DNA of 64,000 bases from Bacteroidetes bacterium 2013_40CM_41_45 (GTDB taxonomy: Bacteria > Bacteroidota > Bacteroidia > AKYH767-A > 2013-40CM-41-45), in assembly GCA_002215675.1 (NCBI GenBank), contig NGFH01000009.1, forward strand, positions 361,501-425,500, in the 5' to 3' direction. Both the position numbers and the translations under genes were made by a program. Below, piece by piece: positions 50,762-59,662 of the stretch (position 1 is its first letter; the number at the start of each line of letters is the position of its first letter). The notes beneath the pieces are model-generated. The model saw nothing but the letters and a program-made list of their open reading frames with translations. It was not told the origin of the DNA and made no database searches.

Positions 50762-50817
50762 TCTTGACTCTAAACACTGAACTCTAAACTCTAAACTCTA
50801 AACTCTAAACTTTAATA
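50762..50817. repeat. 7-nt tandem repeat array filling the recN-fabI spacer
   Basis: Eight units in register: tcttgac, tctaaac, actgaac, tctaaac x4, then tttaata, which runs into the fabI ATG. The spacer between the recN stop and the fabI start (55 nt) consists of nothing else, so it leaves no room for a normal ribosome-binding site. Confidence 0.93.
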
Positions 50818-51629
50818 TGTCCCACAACTTATTGAAAGGAAAGAAAGGAATTATTTTCGGAGCGCTCGATGGCAACAGCATTGCATGGAAAATTGCAGAG
50901 CGCTGTCATCAGGAAGGAGCGGTTTTTACGCTTACTAACGCACCGGTTGCATTACGCCTGGGAACCATACGGCAGCTTGCAGAAAAAACTTCGGCTCAGG
51001 TAATAGCTGCCGATGCAACGGCATTACCGGACCTCGAAAATCTTTTTAAGCAATCGATGGAAATCCTTGGTGGTAAAATTGATTTTATCCTGCACAGCAT
51101 CGGTATGTCTCCCAACGTCAGAAAAAACAAACCGTATACAGACCTGGATTATGACTTCTATCATAAGACCATGGATATCTCTGCAATTTCTCTTCACAAA
51201 ACACTGCAAACTGCCATGAAGCACGATGCAATAAATGAATGGGGAAGTGTAGTTGCGCTAACCTACATCGCTGCGCAAAGAGTTTTTCCTGATTACAATG
51301 ATATGGCAGATGCGAAATCATTATTGGAAAGTATTACGCGCAGTTTCGGCTATCAATATGGAAAGCATAAAAAAGTAAGAGTCAATACAATTTCGCAGTC
51401 GCCTACGCGCACCACGGCAGGGAGTGGCGTAAAAGGTTTTGACGCCTTCATCAGTTATGCCGAAGCCATGTCTCCTTTGGGGAATGCATCAGCGGATTCA
51501 TGCGCAGATTATTGTGTTACGTTGTTCTCTGATTTAACCCGCATGGTTACTATGCAGAACCTTTTCCACGATGGAGGATTTTCTTTTACCGGTGTAAGCG
51601 AAGAGGTAATGAAAAAATTTATGCCTTGA
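50817..51629 (+). CDS. fabI: Enoyl-[acyl-carrier-protein] reductase (FabI)
   Basis: 270 aa SDR-fold enzyme that reduces enoyl-ACP with NADH in the last step of fatty-acid elongation. The N-terminus LLKGKKGIIFGALDGNSIAW is the FabI-type cofactor motif. The catalytic Tyr and Lys are in YNDMADAK (Tyr-x6-Lys), preceded by SIGMSPNV and followed by SQSPTRTTAGSGV. It is the target class of triclosan-type inhibitors. It ends one base before the convergent GlmU-like gene. Confidence 0.9.
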   Translation: MSHNLLKGKKGIIFGALDGNSIAWKIAERCHQEGAVFTLTNAPVALRLGTIRQLAEKTSAQVIAADATALPDLENLFKQSMEILGGKIDFILHSIGMSPNVRKNKPYTDLDYDFYHKTMDISAISLHKTLQTAMKHDAINEWGSVVALTYIAAQRVFPDYNDMADAKSLLESITRSFGYQYGKHKKVRVNTISQSPTRTTAGSGVKGFDAFISYAEAMSPLGNASADSCADYCVTLFSDLTRMVTMQNLFHDGGFSFTGVSEEVMKKFMP

Positions 51630-52820
51630 TTACCACGCCCTGTGCTGCGTTGAAATAGTAAAAACGTGACGAAGAATATTTTCTTCGGTCTTGCTGAATT
51701 TCATTTTTCTTCTTTCAAAAACCCTGCGCGCAACTTCGAGGGCATCTTCAATTCTGAACGTAGAAAATCCCTGCGCTCCGCCCCATGAAAAACTGGCAAT
51801 GAATTTGGGAGGAAAGCCGGTTCCGAAAATATTTGTATTTATCCCAGAAACTGTTCCGGTATTGAACATACTGTTAATGCTGCATTTGCTGTGGTCGCCC
51901 ATCATAAGCCCGCAGAACTGCAAGCCCGTGCTGATGAATTTTTCGCTTTCATAATCCCACAGCTTTACATTGGAATAATTATTTTTAAGGTTCGAATTAT
52001 TGGTGCCCGCTCCAAGATTGCACCACTCACCGATAACGGAGTTACCCAGGAATCCGTCATGCGCTTTATTAGAGTAGCCGAAAATAACAGAGTTGGAAAT
52101 TTCACCACCCACCTTGCTGAAAGGGCCAATGGTAGTATCGCCATAAATTTTTGTTCCCAGCCGCACGGTCGAATCATGGCACAACGCAAACGGCCCGCGG
52201 ATGATGCTGCCTTCCATTACTTCAGCATTCTTTCCCAGGTAAACCGGCCCTTCCGAAGCATTGATAATGCAGGCCTCCATTTTAACTCCCTGTTCTGCAA
52301 AAACATTTTTGCGGTTGATGATATGATTGGTCGAACTGATTTTTGCTGATTTTTTTTTTGCAGTAAGCACAGTAAAATCATCTCGTATGGCTAGGCCGTT
52401 CTTTGCAAAGATGTCGCAAAGGTGCAGGAGCTTGATCACCTGCGGCTTGTAAGTGATGGTATTGCTAAACGGGATATTATCAACTGAAGAAATATTTTTT
52501 AATTCTTTATTTGCTGTACGAATGGCGATGACTTCGCCTTCATTCACGAGGCGCTCGCCTTGTTTGAGCTTGCCGATACTATCAACGAGTCGCTTGTCAG
52601 GCAGCACTTTGCCATTGATGAGCAAGTTATCGGATGCGGTTTTAAGAGGGAATTTTTCAGAAAGATAATCCTGCGTCAGGAAAGACACTTTTACACCGAG
52701 ATGCTTTTCCCATTTTTCACCCATGGTTAAAATGCCGAATCGTATGGCTGCTACCGGGCGCGTAAACGTAAAGGGTAGCAGCGCAGAGCGGGTGTGGTCT
52801 TCAAACAGGATTATATTCAT
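51630..52820 (-). CDS. GlmU-like sugar nucleotidyltransferase with left-handed beta-helix
   Basis: 396 aa from the ATG at 52820 (MNIILFEDHTRSALLPFTFT). The N-terminal half is a degenerate nucleotidyltransferase domain (RPVAAIRFGILTMGEKW). The C-terminal half is a hexapeptide-repeat beta-helix (VYLGKNAEVMEGSIIRGPFA, IYGDTTIGPFSKVGGEIS, GYSNKAHDGFLGNSVIGEWC). It belongs to the Bacteroidota GlmU-family proteins of uncertain substrate, thought to make UDP- or other NDP-sugars. Convergent with fabI with no gap. Confidence 0.88.
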   Translation of the reverse strand: MNIILFEDHTRSALLPFTFTRPVAAIRFGILTMGEKWEKHLGVKVSFLTQDYLSEKFPLKTASDNLLINGKVLPDKRLVDSIGKLKQGERLVNEGEVIAIRTANKELKNISSVDNIPFSNTITYKPQVIKLLHLCDIFAKNGLAIRDDFTVLTAKKKSAKISSTNHIINRKNVFAEQGVKMEACIINASEGPVYLGKNAEVMEGSIIRGPFALCHDSTVRLGTKIYGDTTIGPFSKVGGEISNSVIFGYSNKAHDGFLGNSVIGEWCNLGAGTNNSNLKNNYSNVKLWDYESEKFISTGLQFCGLMMGDHSKCSINSMFNTGTVSGINTNIFGTGFPPKFIASFSWGGAQGFSTFRIEDALEVARRVFERRKMKFSKTEENILRHVFTISTQHRAW

Positions 52821-52852
52821 CAGTGAAAAAGTTTCCAATATTAAACAATGTT

Positions 52853-53905
52853 CTAAAAACTCATCCTTGCCATAGGCGCAGCCGTTTGTGGGGCAAAATC
52901 ATTTTTCAAGAATTTATAATAACCCGCTACGGCAATCATAGCTGCATTATCTGTGCAATAGCGGAGTGGAGGGATGTAAATATTCCAGCCTAATTTTTTA
53001 GCTGCTTCGTTTACAGCATTGCGCAAGCCGCTGTTGGCGCTTACTCCACCGGCAATGGCAATTTCTTTGATGCCCGTTTGTTCAGATGCCTTCTGTAATT
53101 TTTTAACAAGAATATTCACGATGGTTTCCTGAATGGAAGCGCATAAATCATTTTTATTTTTCTCCACAAAATCCTTATCGGTTTTTGATTGCTCTCTTAC
53201 AAAGTAAAGAAACGCTGTCTTCAATCCGCTGAAGCTGAAATCGAGCCCGGGAATCTGTGGCTCGGGAAAAGAAAATCTTTTCAGGTTACCTTCACGTGCG
53301 TATTTATCAATAAGCGGCCCTCCGGGGTAGGGAAGGTTCATAATCTTTGCTGCCTTATCAAAGGCCTCGCCCGCGGCATCATCCAGTGTTTCTCCTATCA
53401 CTTCCATATCCAGGTAATCTTTTACCTGAACTATTTGCGTGTGCCCGCCAGATACAGTAAGGCACAGGTAAGGAAAGGAGGGATGTTGTTCCCCCTCTCC
53501 TTTGGAGAGGGGGTTAGGGGGTGAGGCAATAAACAGCGAAAGTACATGAGCTTGCATATGATTTACTTCAACGAGGGGCACTCCAAGCGCAAGCGCAAGC
53601 GACTTTGCAAAAGAAACCCCTACCATGAGCGAACCGGGCAAGCCGGGCCCTCTTGTAAAAGCAACCGCCTGAATTTGATTCTTTGACAAACCCGATTTAC
53701 GGATGGCTTCATTGACTACGGGAATAATATTTTTCTGATGTTGACGCGAGGCAAGTTCGGGAACTACTCCGCCAAAATTCTTGTGAACTTCCTGTGTTGC
53801 AATAACGTTAGTAAGCACCGTGTTTCCCATAGCAACAGATGCCGATGTTTCATCGCACGATGTTTCTATACCGAGAATAACATTGTTTATTTGTTTATCA
53901 TTCAT
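52853..53905 (-). CDS. tsaD: tRNA N6-adenosine threonylcarbamoyltransferase TsaD
   Basis: 350 aa from the ATG at 53905 (MNDKQINNVILGIETSCDET). It transfers threonylcarbamoyl from the adenylate to A37 of ANN-decoding tRNAs. The metal-binding motif is HMQAH, and other family blocks are FTRGPGLPGSLMVG, LTVSGGHTQIVQV and IAGGVSANSGLR. Between VLSLFI and PYLCLTVSGG there is an extra Pro/Gly-rich stretch (ASPPNPLSKGEGEQHPSF), encoded by the inserted palindromic repeat at 53491-53513. The usual sequence there is shorter. The remaining length is normal. Confidence 0.96.
   Translation of the reverse strand: MNDKQINNVILGIETSCDETSASVAMGNTVLTNVIATQEVHKNFGGVVPELASRQHQKNIIPVVNEAIRKSGLSKNQIQAVAFTRGPGLPGSLMVGVSFAKSLALALGVPLVEVNHMQAHVLSLFIASPPNPLSKGEGEQHPSFPYLCLTVSGGHTQIVQVKDYLDMEVIGETLDDAAGEAFDKAAKIMNLPYPGGPLIDKYAREGNLKRFSFPEPQIPGLDFSFSGLKTAFLYFVREQSKTDKDFVEKNKNDLCASIQETIVNILVKKLQKASEQTGIKEIAIAGGVSANSGLRNAVNEAAKKLGWNIYIPPLRYCTDNAAMIAVAGYYKFLKNDFAPQTAAPMARMSF
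53491..53513. repeat. Palindromic interspersed repeat inserted in tsaD
   Basis: Perfect 10-bp inverted repeat CCCCCTCTCC-TTT-GGAGAGGGGG, with adjacent G-rich sequence. Read in the gene frame it encodes PPNPLSKGEGE. The same arms occur at 20796-20816 in the THUMP methyltransferase gene. Confidence 0.93.
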
Positions 53906-53947
53906 AGCCAATTCACCTCTGCAATATTCATTTATACTTGCTGGCAT

Positions 53948-53955
53948 TACTTTTG
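53948..53955 (+). promoter_or_regulatory. -7 box of tamB
   Basis: TACTTTTG, a full TAnnTTTG match 51 nt upstream of the GTG start of tamB, in the divergent tsaD/tamB spacer. Confidence 0.5.
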
Positions 53956-54005
53956 CCCTTGTGCTGGCAGACAGCTTTGGGGGTCAATAACTTAAATAAT
54001 GGCAG

Positions 54006-57000
54006 GTGAACAAAATTATTAAAAAAGGCATCAATATAGTTCTGTGGGCATTCACGGGCTTTGCCATTTTTTTCCTGGCCGTTTATTTCCTGGTAAATTT
54101 TTCGTTTGTACAGACTTGGCTTGTTAAGCGGTTCACGAATCATTTTGCCGAAGCGCTTCATACACGGGTGGAAATTGAAAAAGTAAGCATTTCATTTCCA
54201 CGTTCATTTGTGCTCGAAGGTTTTCATGTTGACGACCTGCACGGAAATACGCTTGCGGATATTCCCCGTTTGGACGTTTCAGCAGGGAAATTGTTTTTTA
54301 AAGAGAAAAATATTCTGCTGCATATTATCGGCATGACCGATGCACAATTCAACATCAGGATTTATCATGGTGAAAAGGAAAATAACATGGCATTCATACT
54401 TCGTCATTTTGCCTCCTCCGATACAACGTCATCCGGCGGAAAAACGGACATTGAAAACGTGAAGCTCACAAACTGCAGATTCAATTTTGTCAACGAAAAT
54501 ATAGAGCCGCAAGCAAAGACCATGAATTTTAATAATTTGTCTTTGAGCGGCATCGGTGGCGATTTTAGCGGTATCAAATTCAATGGAGACACGATTTCGG
54601 CGGACATCAAAAATTTCCGCATGAAAGATAAGTCAGGTTTCCAGATTGATGATATGCGCGCTTCCTTTAAAATGAATCCTTCAGAAATTACCCTGAATGA
54701 TTTTGAACTGAAAACACCCGGCAGTGAAATACATTCTGATACTAAGCTTGAATATGCATCCTTCGATTCCTTTAATGATTTTGCTTCAAAAGTTACGATG
54801 AATGCTACGCTTAGTAAAAGTACGATAGCGTTCAATGATGCAGCTTTTTTTACAGACGGCATCGCGAAAAGCGAAAGCAAATTCACCATGCAGGGGAAAC
54901 TTAAAGGTACACTAAGTGCACTCAAGATTAAAGAGATGGTTTTTGAATATGGAAAGAATACAAAGCTCCATGGTGATGTAAGCATTAATGGCTTACCTGA
55001 TTTTAAGACAGCTTACATGGACTGCCGCATTGAAAAATTTCAGAGCTCATCTTCTGACATTGCAACTCTTCCGCTGTATGATTCAACAGAAAAAAAATTA
55101 ATAGTCCTCCCTGAAAGCGTCAGTAAGCTTGGAGTGTTTTCCTTCAATGGAAAGTTTTCAGGGTTTTATAATGACTTTGTTGCGTTTGGAAATCTTTCCA
55201 CTGCACTGGGCTATGCATCCACTGATATTAATTTCAAGACGAATAAAGAAAGTAAAAAAACAAGTTATAGCGGGCGCTTGTCACTGAGCAACTTTGATGC
55301 AGGAAAGTTTGCCGGAGTTAATGAAGTCGGCAAGGTTTCACTGAACATTAAAGTGGAAGGCAGCGGCTTTCGGTTCAACGAGATGAAAGAAACTGCAAGC
55401 GGAACCATAAGCCAGCTCCAATACAAAGGATATAATTACAATAACATTGTTGTTAGCGGCAACATGGAGAAGAGTTTATTTAAAGGAATTCTCTCGGTTC
55501 ATGAAACCAATCTTGATGTTGATTTTGACGGAACGGTTGATATGAGAGGAAAAATTCCCGAGTATAATTTTATTGCGACCATTGGGTATATGAACCTTGA
55601 CAATTTAAAGCTTGTCAAGGAAGGCAAGGAGCAGCGGCTTCGCACAAAGCTCAGTATTAACGCTTCGGGCAATTCACTGCAAACGCTGGAAGGTTCAGTT
55701 TTAATCCGCGATTCCTATTACAATTATGAAAAAACACTTTACTATGTAAACAATATTTCTCTCACTACCTTCGGTTTCGGTAAGGGGCGCACCATATATA
55801 TCCGTTCTGATTTTCTTGATGGAGAAATAAGCGGAATGCTCGATGTAAAAAACTTTATTCCTTCTGTGCAAACATACCTGTCTCGTTATATTCCTAATGC
55901 ATACACCAATAAGAATCTTACTATCTACAATCAGAATGCTTCATTCCACTTTACAATTAAAAACCCGGAATTACTTACGCGTCTTTTTGCGCCCGGAGTA
56001 GAGGTGGAAGCAGGAACAGAGCTGTATGGCAAGCTGAATACTACAGAAAATATTTTCTCGTTCCATATTCAATCTCAGGCAGCAAAATATCATAACATTG
56101 GTGTGTCGGGCCTTGATTTTACGATGGGCAACGATTCATCTCAGCTTATCTCGAACTTAAGCGTGGAAAAAGTTACTATCGGTCAGGGGATAGCTATTGC
56201 ACTGTTTCGCTTTAATGCCAGGGCCGAAAACAATACTGTTTTGTTTAACATCTCAGCTTCCGATGCCGATACCTTTCCCAATAGGTTAAATCTTAAAGGT
56301 ACCAGCACTATTAATTCTCCGTGGAGTAATCGTTTCGTCATTAATGAATCTTCCGTATATCTCAATAATGAAAAGTGGGAAATGAGCAGTGGAAATTTTA
56401 TTGAAGTAGATTCGTCCAGAGTTAAAATCAGCGGGCTTACTCTTTCGCGCGGTAGTCAGCTCTTTGGCCTTGACGGAATTATCTCGAAGAATTCTGATGA
56501 CCGGCTGGAACTTTCGTTTAACAATTTCAGCATGCAAAATATCAATCCGCTTATTTCAGAATCGGGGTTCGGATTTGGCGGAGTTATGGATGGGAAATTT
56601 TCCATTGCAGGCCTTCTGTCTAAGCTCAATATCTCTTCTTCAGCTACCATTGGAAACCTGGCTGTGAACAGCGATACAATTGGCAACGCAGATATCCGGT
56701 CGGTTTGGGATGATGAAAAGCAACAGCTCGATGCTGACGTGAGCGTGGTAAAGGGAACGAAAAAGATAATTGATATAGAAGGCAAATATTTTGTGCGGTC
56801 AGAGAATAACAATTTTGATTTCAGAGTCAGCCTCAGTGATGTTTATCTTCATCCGTTTGAAAAATTTATTGACGATGTTTTCTCCGACCTGTACGGAAAA
56901 CTTTCTGCCGACCTTACTTTGACAGGAACTCCTGCCAACCCTGAACTTAATGGTAAGATGAAAATTACCAAGGGAAATTTTGTTCTTAATTTCCTGAATA

Positions 57001-58433
57001 CGCGCTACAGCTTTACGGATGAAGTTACCGTAACGCCTCACTATTTCGGTTTCAACAACCTTACGCTGAATGACGAAAACGGAAAGACAGCAACGCTGAA
57101 CGGAAAGCTGCTCCATAATAATTTTAAAGAGCTGACTCTTAATTTAGTTATGCAAACCAATTCGTTTCAATGTCTGAACACCGGGTATACAGGAACAGAA
57201 ATTTATTACGGTACGGCAATAGCTACGGGATTTGTTACACTTAGCGGGCCGGTGAAATCACTTGCCATTGATTTAAATCTTACTTCGAATAAAGGAACGC
57301 GGATTTTCTTTCCGCTTGAGTCAACCGCAGTAATTTCTGAAAATAATTTTATCACGTTTGTCAATAAAAATGACACCGCTTCTGTTGAAGTGAGAAAACC
57401 GGTGAACTTAGCCGGAGTCTCTATTACAAGCAATATTGAATTGACACCCGATGCAGAAATACAAGTGATATTTGATGAAAAAATCGGTGACGTTATTAAA
57501 GGAAACGGGAACGGAAACCTGAAGCTGACGCTTACACCCGCGGGAGAATTTTTTGTAAACGGAAACTACATTATTCAAAAAGGAGATTATTTATTTACTC
57601 TTAAAAATATTATAAACAAAAAGTTCCTTATTGAGCCGGGAGGTGTTATAAGCTTTAACGGTTCGCCATATGATGCAAACATTGACCTTGATGCTGTTTA
57701 TAAAACGCGGGCCTATCTCTCAGAGCTTTTCCCCGGTGATACGGTGTCCAGTTCGGGCTCGCAGGGGCGCACTAATGTAGACTGCCGTCTAATCCTTTCA
57801 GGCAAGCTGTTCAATCCTAATGTGAAATTCGATGTTGACCTTCCGGGCGCTGATGCAACTACGCAAAGCCTGGTAAAGAATTCGCTTAATACCGAAGAAG
57901 AAATGAGCAGGCAGGTAATCAGCTTGCTTGTGCTAAGCCGGTTTGCTCCGCTTCAGACAACCAGTTCCACAGTGGGTAATTATCAAGGCAGCGCAAAAGC
58001 CAGCGGAAGTGAATTGCTTTCTAACCAGGTAAGCAATTGGCTCAACCAGTTTAACAGTAAAGTAAATATCGGAGTCAGTTACCGGCCTAAAGACGCGTTG
58101 AGCCGTGAGGAACTTGAGCTTGCTTTGTCAACTCAGCAGTTTAACGAGCGGGTGACTTTTGATGTGAACGTTGGCTATGCAGGAGAAACAACGACACAAA
58201 ATACTTCTCAAAACAGCAATACAATTATTGGTGACTTTAATGCTGAATACAAAGTAAGCGGTGATGGAAAAATAAGGCTCAAGGCATTTAACCGCACTAA
58301 TAATAACACGCTTATCACCAACAATTCGCCTTACACGCAAGGGGTGGGAATATTTTACCGTGTTGAATTTGATAAGTTCCGTGACCTTTGGAGAAAGAAG
58401 CATTCGGAAAACACGCCGCCGCAAACACCTTAA
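54006..58433 (+). CDS. tamB: TamB: translocation and assembly module inner-membrane component
   Basis: 1475 aa. An N-terminal signal anchor (IIKKGINIVLWAFTGFAIFF) is followed by an extended beta-helical region rich in alternating hydrophobics over nearly 1200 residues (AsmA/DUF490-type repeats) and the C-terminal DUF490 block. The latter ends with GSELLSNQVSNWLNQFNSKV, SYRPKDALSREELELALSTQ and GVGIFYRVEFDKFRDLWRKK. TamB spans the periplasm and works with TamL in outer-membrane assembly or lipid transport. The start is GTG at 54006; the ATG seven bases earlier is in another frame and stops quickly. tsaD is divergent. Confidence 0.93.
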   Translation: MNKIIKKGINIVLWAFTGFAIFFLAVYFLVNFSFVQTWLVKRFTNHFAEALHTRVEIEKVSISFPRSFVLEGFHVDDLHGNTLADIPRLDVSAGKLFFKEKNILLHIIGMTDAQFNIRIYHGEKENNMAFILRHFASSDTTSSGGKTDIENVKLTNCRFNFVNENIEPQAKTMNFNNLSLSGIGGDFSGIKFNGDTISADIKNFRMKDKSGFQIDDMRASFKMNPSEITLNDFELKTPGSEIHSDTKLEYASFDSFNDFASKVTMNATLSKSTIAFNDAAFFTDGIAKSESKFTMQGKLKGTLSALKIKEMVFEYGKNTKLHGDVSINGLPDFKTAYMDCRIEKFQSSSSDIATLPLYDSTEKKLIVLPESVSKLGVFSFNGKFSGFYNDFVAFGNLSTALGYASTDINFKTNKESKKTSYSGRLSLSNFDAGKFAGVNEVGKVSLNIKVEGSGFRFNEMKETASGTISQLQYKGYNYNNIVVSGNMEKSLFKGILSVHETNLDVDFDGTVDMRGKIPEYNFIATIGYMNLDNLKLVKEGKEQRLRTKLSINASGNSLQTLEGSVLIRDSYYNYEKTLYYVNNISLTTFGFGKGRTIYIRSDFLDGEISGMLDVKNFIPSVQTYLSRYIPNAYTNKNLTIYNQNASFHFTIKNPELLTRLFAPGVEVEAGTELYGKLNTTENIFSFHIQSQAAKYHNIGVSGLDFTMGNDSSQLISNLSVEKVTIGQGIAIALFRFNARAENNTVLFNISASDADTFPNRLNLKGTSTINSPWSNRFVINESSVYLNNEKWEMSSGNFIEVDSSRVKISGLTLSRGSQLFGLDGIISKNSDDRLELSFNNFSMQNINPLISESGFGFGGVMDGKFSIAGLLSKLNISSSATIGNLAVNSDTIGNADIRSVWDDEKQQLDADVSVVKGTKKIIDIEGKYFVRSENNNFDFRVSLSDVYLHPFEKFIDDVFSDLYGKLSADLTLTGTPANPELNGKMKITKGNFVLNFLNTRYSFTDEVTVTPHYFGFNNLTLNDENGKTATLNGKLLHNNFKELTLNLVMQTNSFQCLNTGYTGTEIYYGTAIATGFVTLSGPVKSLAIDLNLTSNKGTRIFFPLESTAVISENNFITFVNKNDTASVEVRKPVNLAGVSITSNIELTPDAEIQVIFDEKIGDVIKGNGNGNLKLTLTPAGEFFVNGNYIIQKGDYLFTLKNIINKKFLIEPGGVISFNGSPYDANIDLDAVYKTRAYLSELFPGDTVSSSGSQGRTNVDCRLILSGKLFNPNVKFDVDLPGADATTQSLVKNSLNTEEEMSRQVISLLVLSRFAPLQTTSSTVGNYQGSAKASGSELLSNQVSNWLNQFNSKVNIGVSYRPKDALSREELELALSTQQFNERVTFDVNVGYAGETTTQNTSQNSNTIIGDFNAEYKVSGDGKIRLKAFNRTNNNTLITNNSPYTQGVGIFYRVEFDKFRDLWRKKHSENTPPQTP

Positions 58434-58698
58434 AAACAGAAAAGCAACCGTGCCTTACGGGGCAGAGTCGCTTTTTAAGTTCAACCTTACGGGGTTGGGT
58501 ATCTTTATGCTTTTAAATCCAGGTTCTGAATACGGGATGTTTAACCCACCTGTACTATTGATTGTTCTTATCCTAAAGCCGGTTTTATTACCGGTGTAAG
58601 GTTTTCATCTTTTTACATGAAGAAAATACCTGCTGACGGAATGTTTTTTTGTTAGTAGCAACTAATTGTTATTTTTGGGAAAATTTTAGAACCGACCA
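58434..58698. other. 265-bp spacer after tamB
   Basis: Contains a short palindrome AACCTTACGGGGTT (about 58483-58496), a hairpin CCGGT/ACCGG near 58579-58594 and the promoter of the next gene at 58648-58677. There is no open frame with gene-like composition. Confidence 0.6.
58648..58677 (+). promoter_or_regulatory. Promoter of the 303-aa secreted protein gene
   Basis: TTTG at 58648-58651, 18-nt spacer, then TATTTTTG at 58670-58677. Both boxes fit the Bacteroidota consensus, with one base less in the spacer. Confidence 0.65.
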
Positions 58699-59610
58699 AT
58701 GAAAAAGCTACTCACTGTTGCTATATTGTTTATGGTAAATCTTTCCCTTAAGGCGCAAATTCCTAATCCGAGTTTTGAGTGTTGGGATACAACGCATTTA
58801 CCTCAGTATGAAGAGCCCTGTAGCTGGACTTCTTACAATCTTTTTTCAAACCAGGGATACCCGGTATTTGTTTACAAATCAGCCGATAGCCATAATGGCA
58901 ATTCGGCTATTGAAGTTAGAACAGTTGGGTATACTAATCCTTTCCCTCCTTACAATCCCCTGGTCGATGTAGGGTTAGCGCAAACAGGAACCAATTATCA
59001 GAACGGGCCTAATGGATTTCAGTATACGCAAAGGCCTACATTGTTTTCGGCTTGGGTAAAATATATGCCGCAGGGAGTGGATTCGGCCGAGGTGAAAATG
59101 AAACTTTACAAATGGAATAATTCAACTCATCAGCCGCAGGATGTTGCTCACGCAGAATTTTATGTGAAAACTACCGATTCGGTTTATCACTGTAAAATGG
59201 CAACCTTTATCTATGTCTCGCCATTTACAACATCGGGTAATCCGGATACAGCAAGCGTGTACATCTCATCAAGTTTTCCAAATAATCCAACAGCAGGAAG
59301 CATAATCAGGGTTGATGATATTTCATTCACAAATTGTACCGTTGGCATTAACGATTTAACCAATGATAATGTACCGCTGCATTTTTATCCTAACCCCGCT
59401 GCAGACTTGATTTCTTTTTCATCACTCCCTGTAAGTGCGGATAGAGTGAAGCTTTTTGAAATAACCGGTAAGATGGTTGCGGTAGAAGCAGTGTCTGGTT
59501 CTAATTTAAAAATGGATATAAAAATACTGAACCCCGGAATTTATTTTTACGGTGTGTATGATGAGAATAATAAAGTGGTTGCTTCGGGCAAATTCAGTGT
59601 TGTTCGTTAA
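58699..59610 (+). CDS. Secreted protein with T9SS type A sorting domain
   Basis: 303 aa. Signal peptide ends NLSLKAQ. The body opens IPNPSFECWDTTHLPQYEEP and continues with a jelly-roll-like domain (GNSAIEVRTVGYTNPFPPYN, FSAWVKYMPQGVDSAEVKMK, SIIRVDDISFTNC), as in Bacteroidota carbohydrate-binding or outer-surface proteins. The sorting domain runs from FYPNPAADLISF to ASGKFSVVR. Function unknown. It has a good promoter and a strong terminator, so it is a single-gene transcript. Confidence 0.87.
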   Translation: MKKLLTVAILFMVNLSLKAQIPNPSFECWDTTHLPQYEEPCSWTSYNLFSNQGYPVFVYKSADSHNGNSAIEVRTVGYTNPFPPYNPLVDVGLAQTGTNYQNGPNGFQYTQRPTLFSAWVKYMPQGVDSAEVKMKLYKWNNSTHQPQDVAHAEFYVKTTDSVYHCKMATFIYVSPFTTSGNPDTASVYISSSFPNNPTAGSIIRVDDISFTNCTVGINDLTNDNVPLHFYPNPAADLISFSSLPVSADRVKLFEITGKMVAVEAVSGSNLKMDIKILNPGIYFYGVYDENNKVVASGKFSVVR

Positions 59611-59629
59611 AGTATTTTAGTATTCTTTC

Positions 59630-59656
59630 AGTCCTCCGGTTTACGGGGGACTTTTT
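59630..59656 (+). terminator. Intrinsic terminator before mutY
   Basis: Stem AGTCCTCCG / CGGGGGACT (one G-T wobble), 5-nt loop and a five-T run, ending 6 nt before the mutY ATG. Confidence 0.9.
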
Positions 59657-59662
59657 ATTTTT

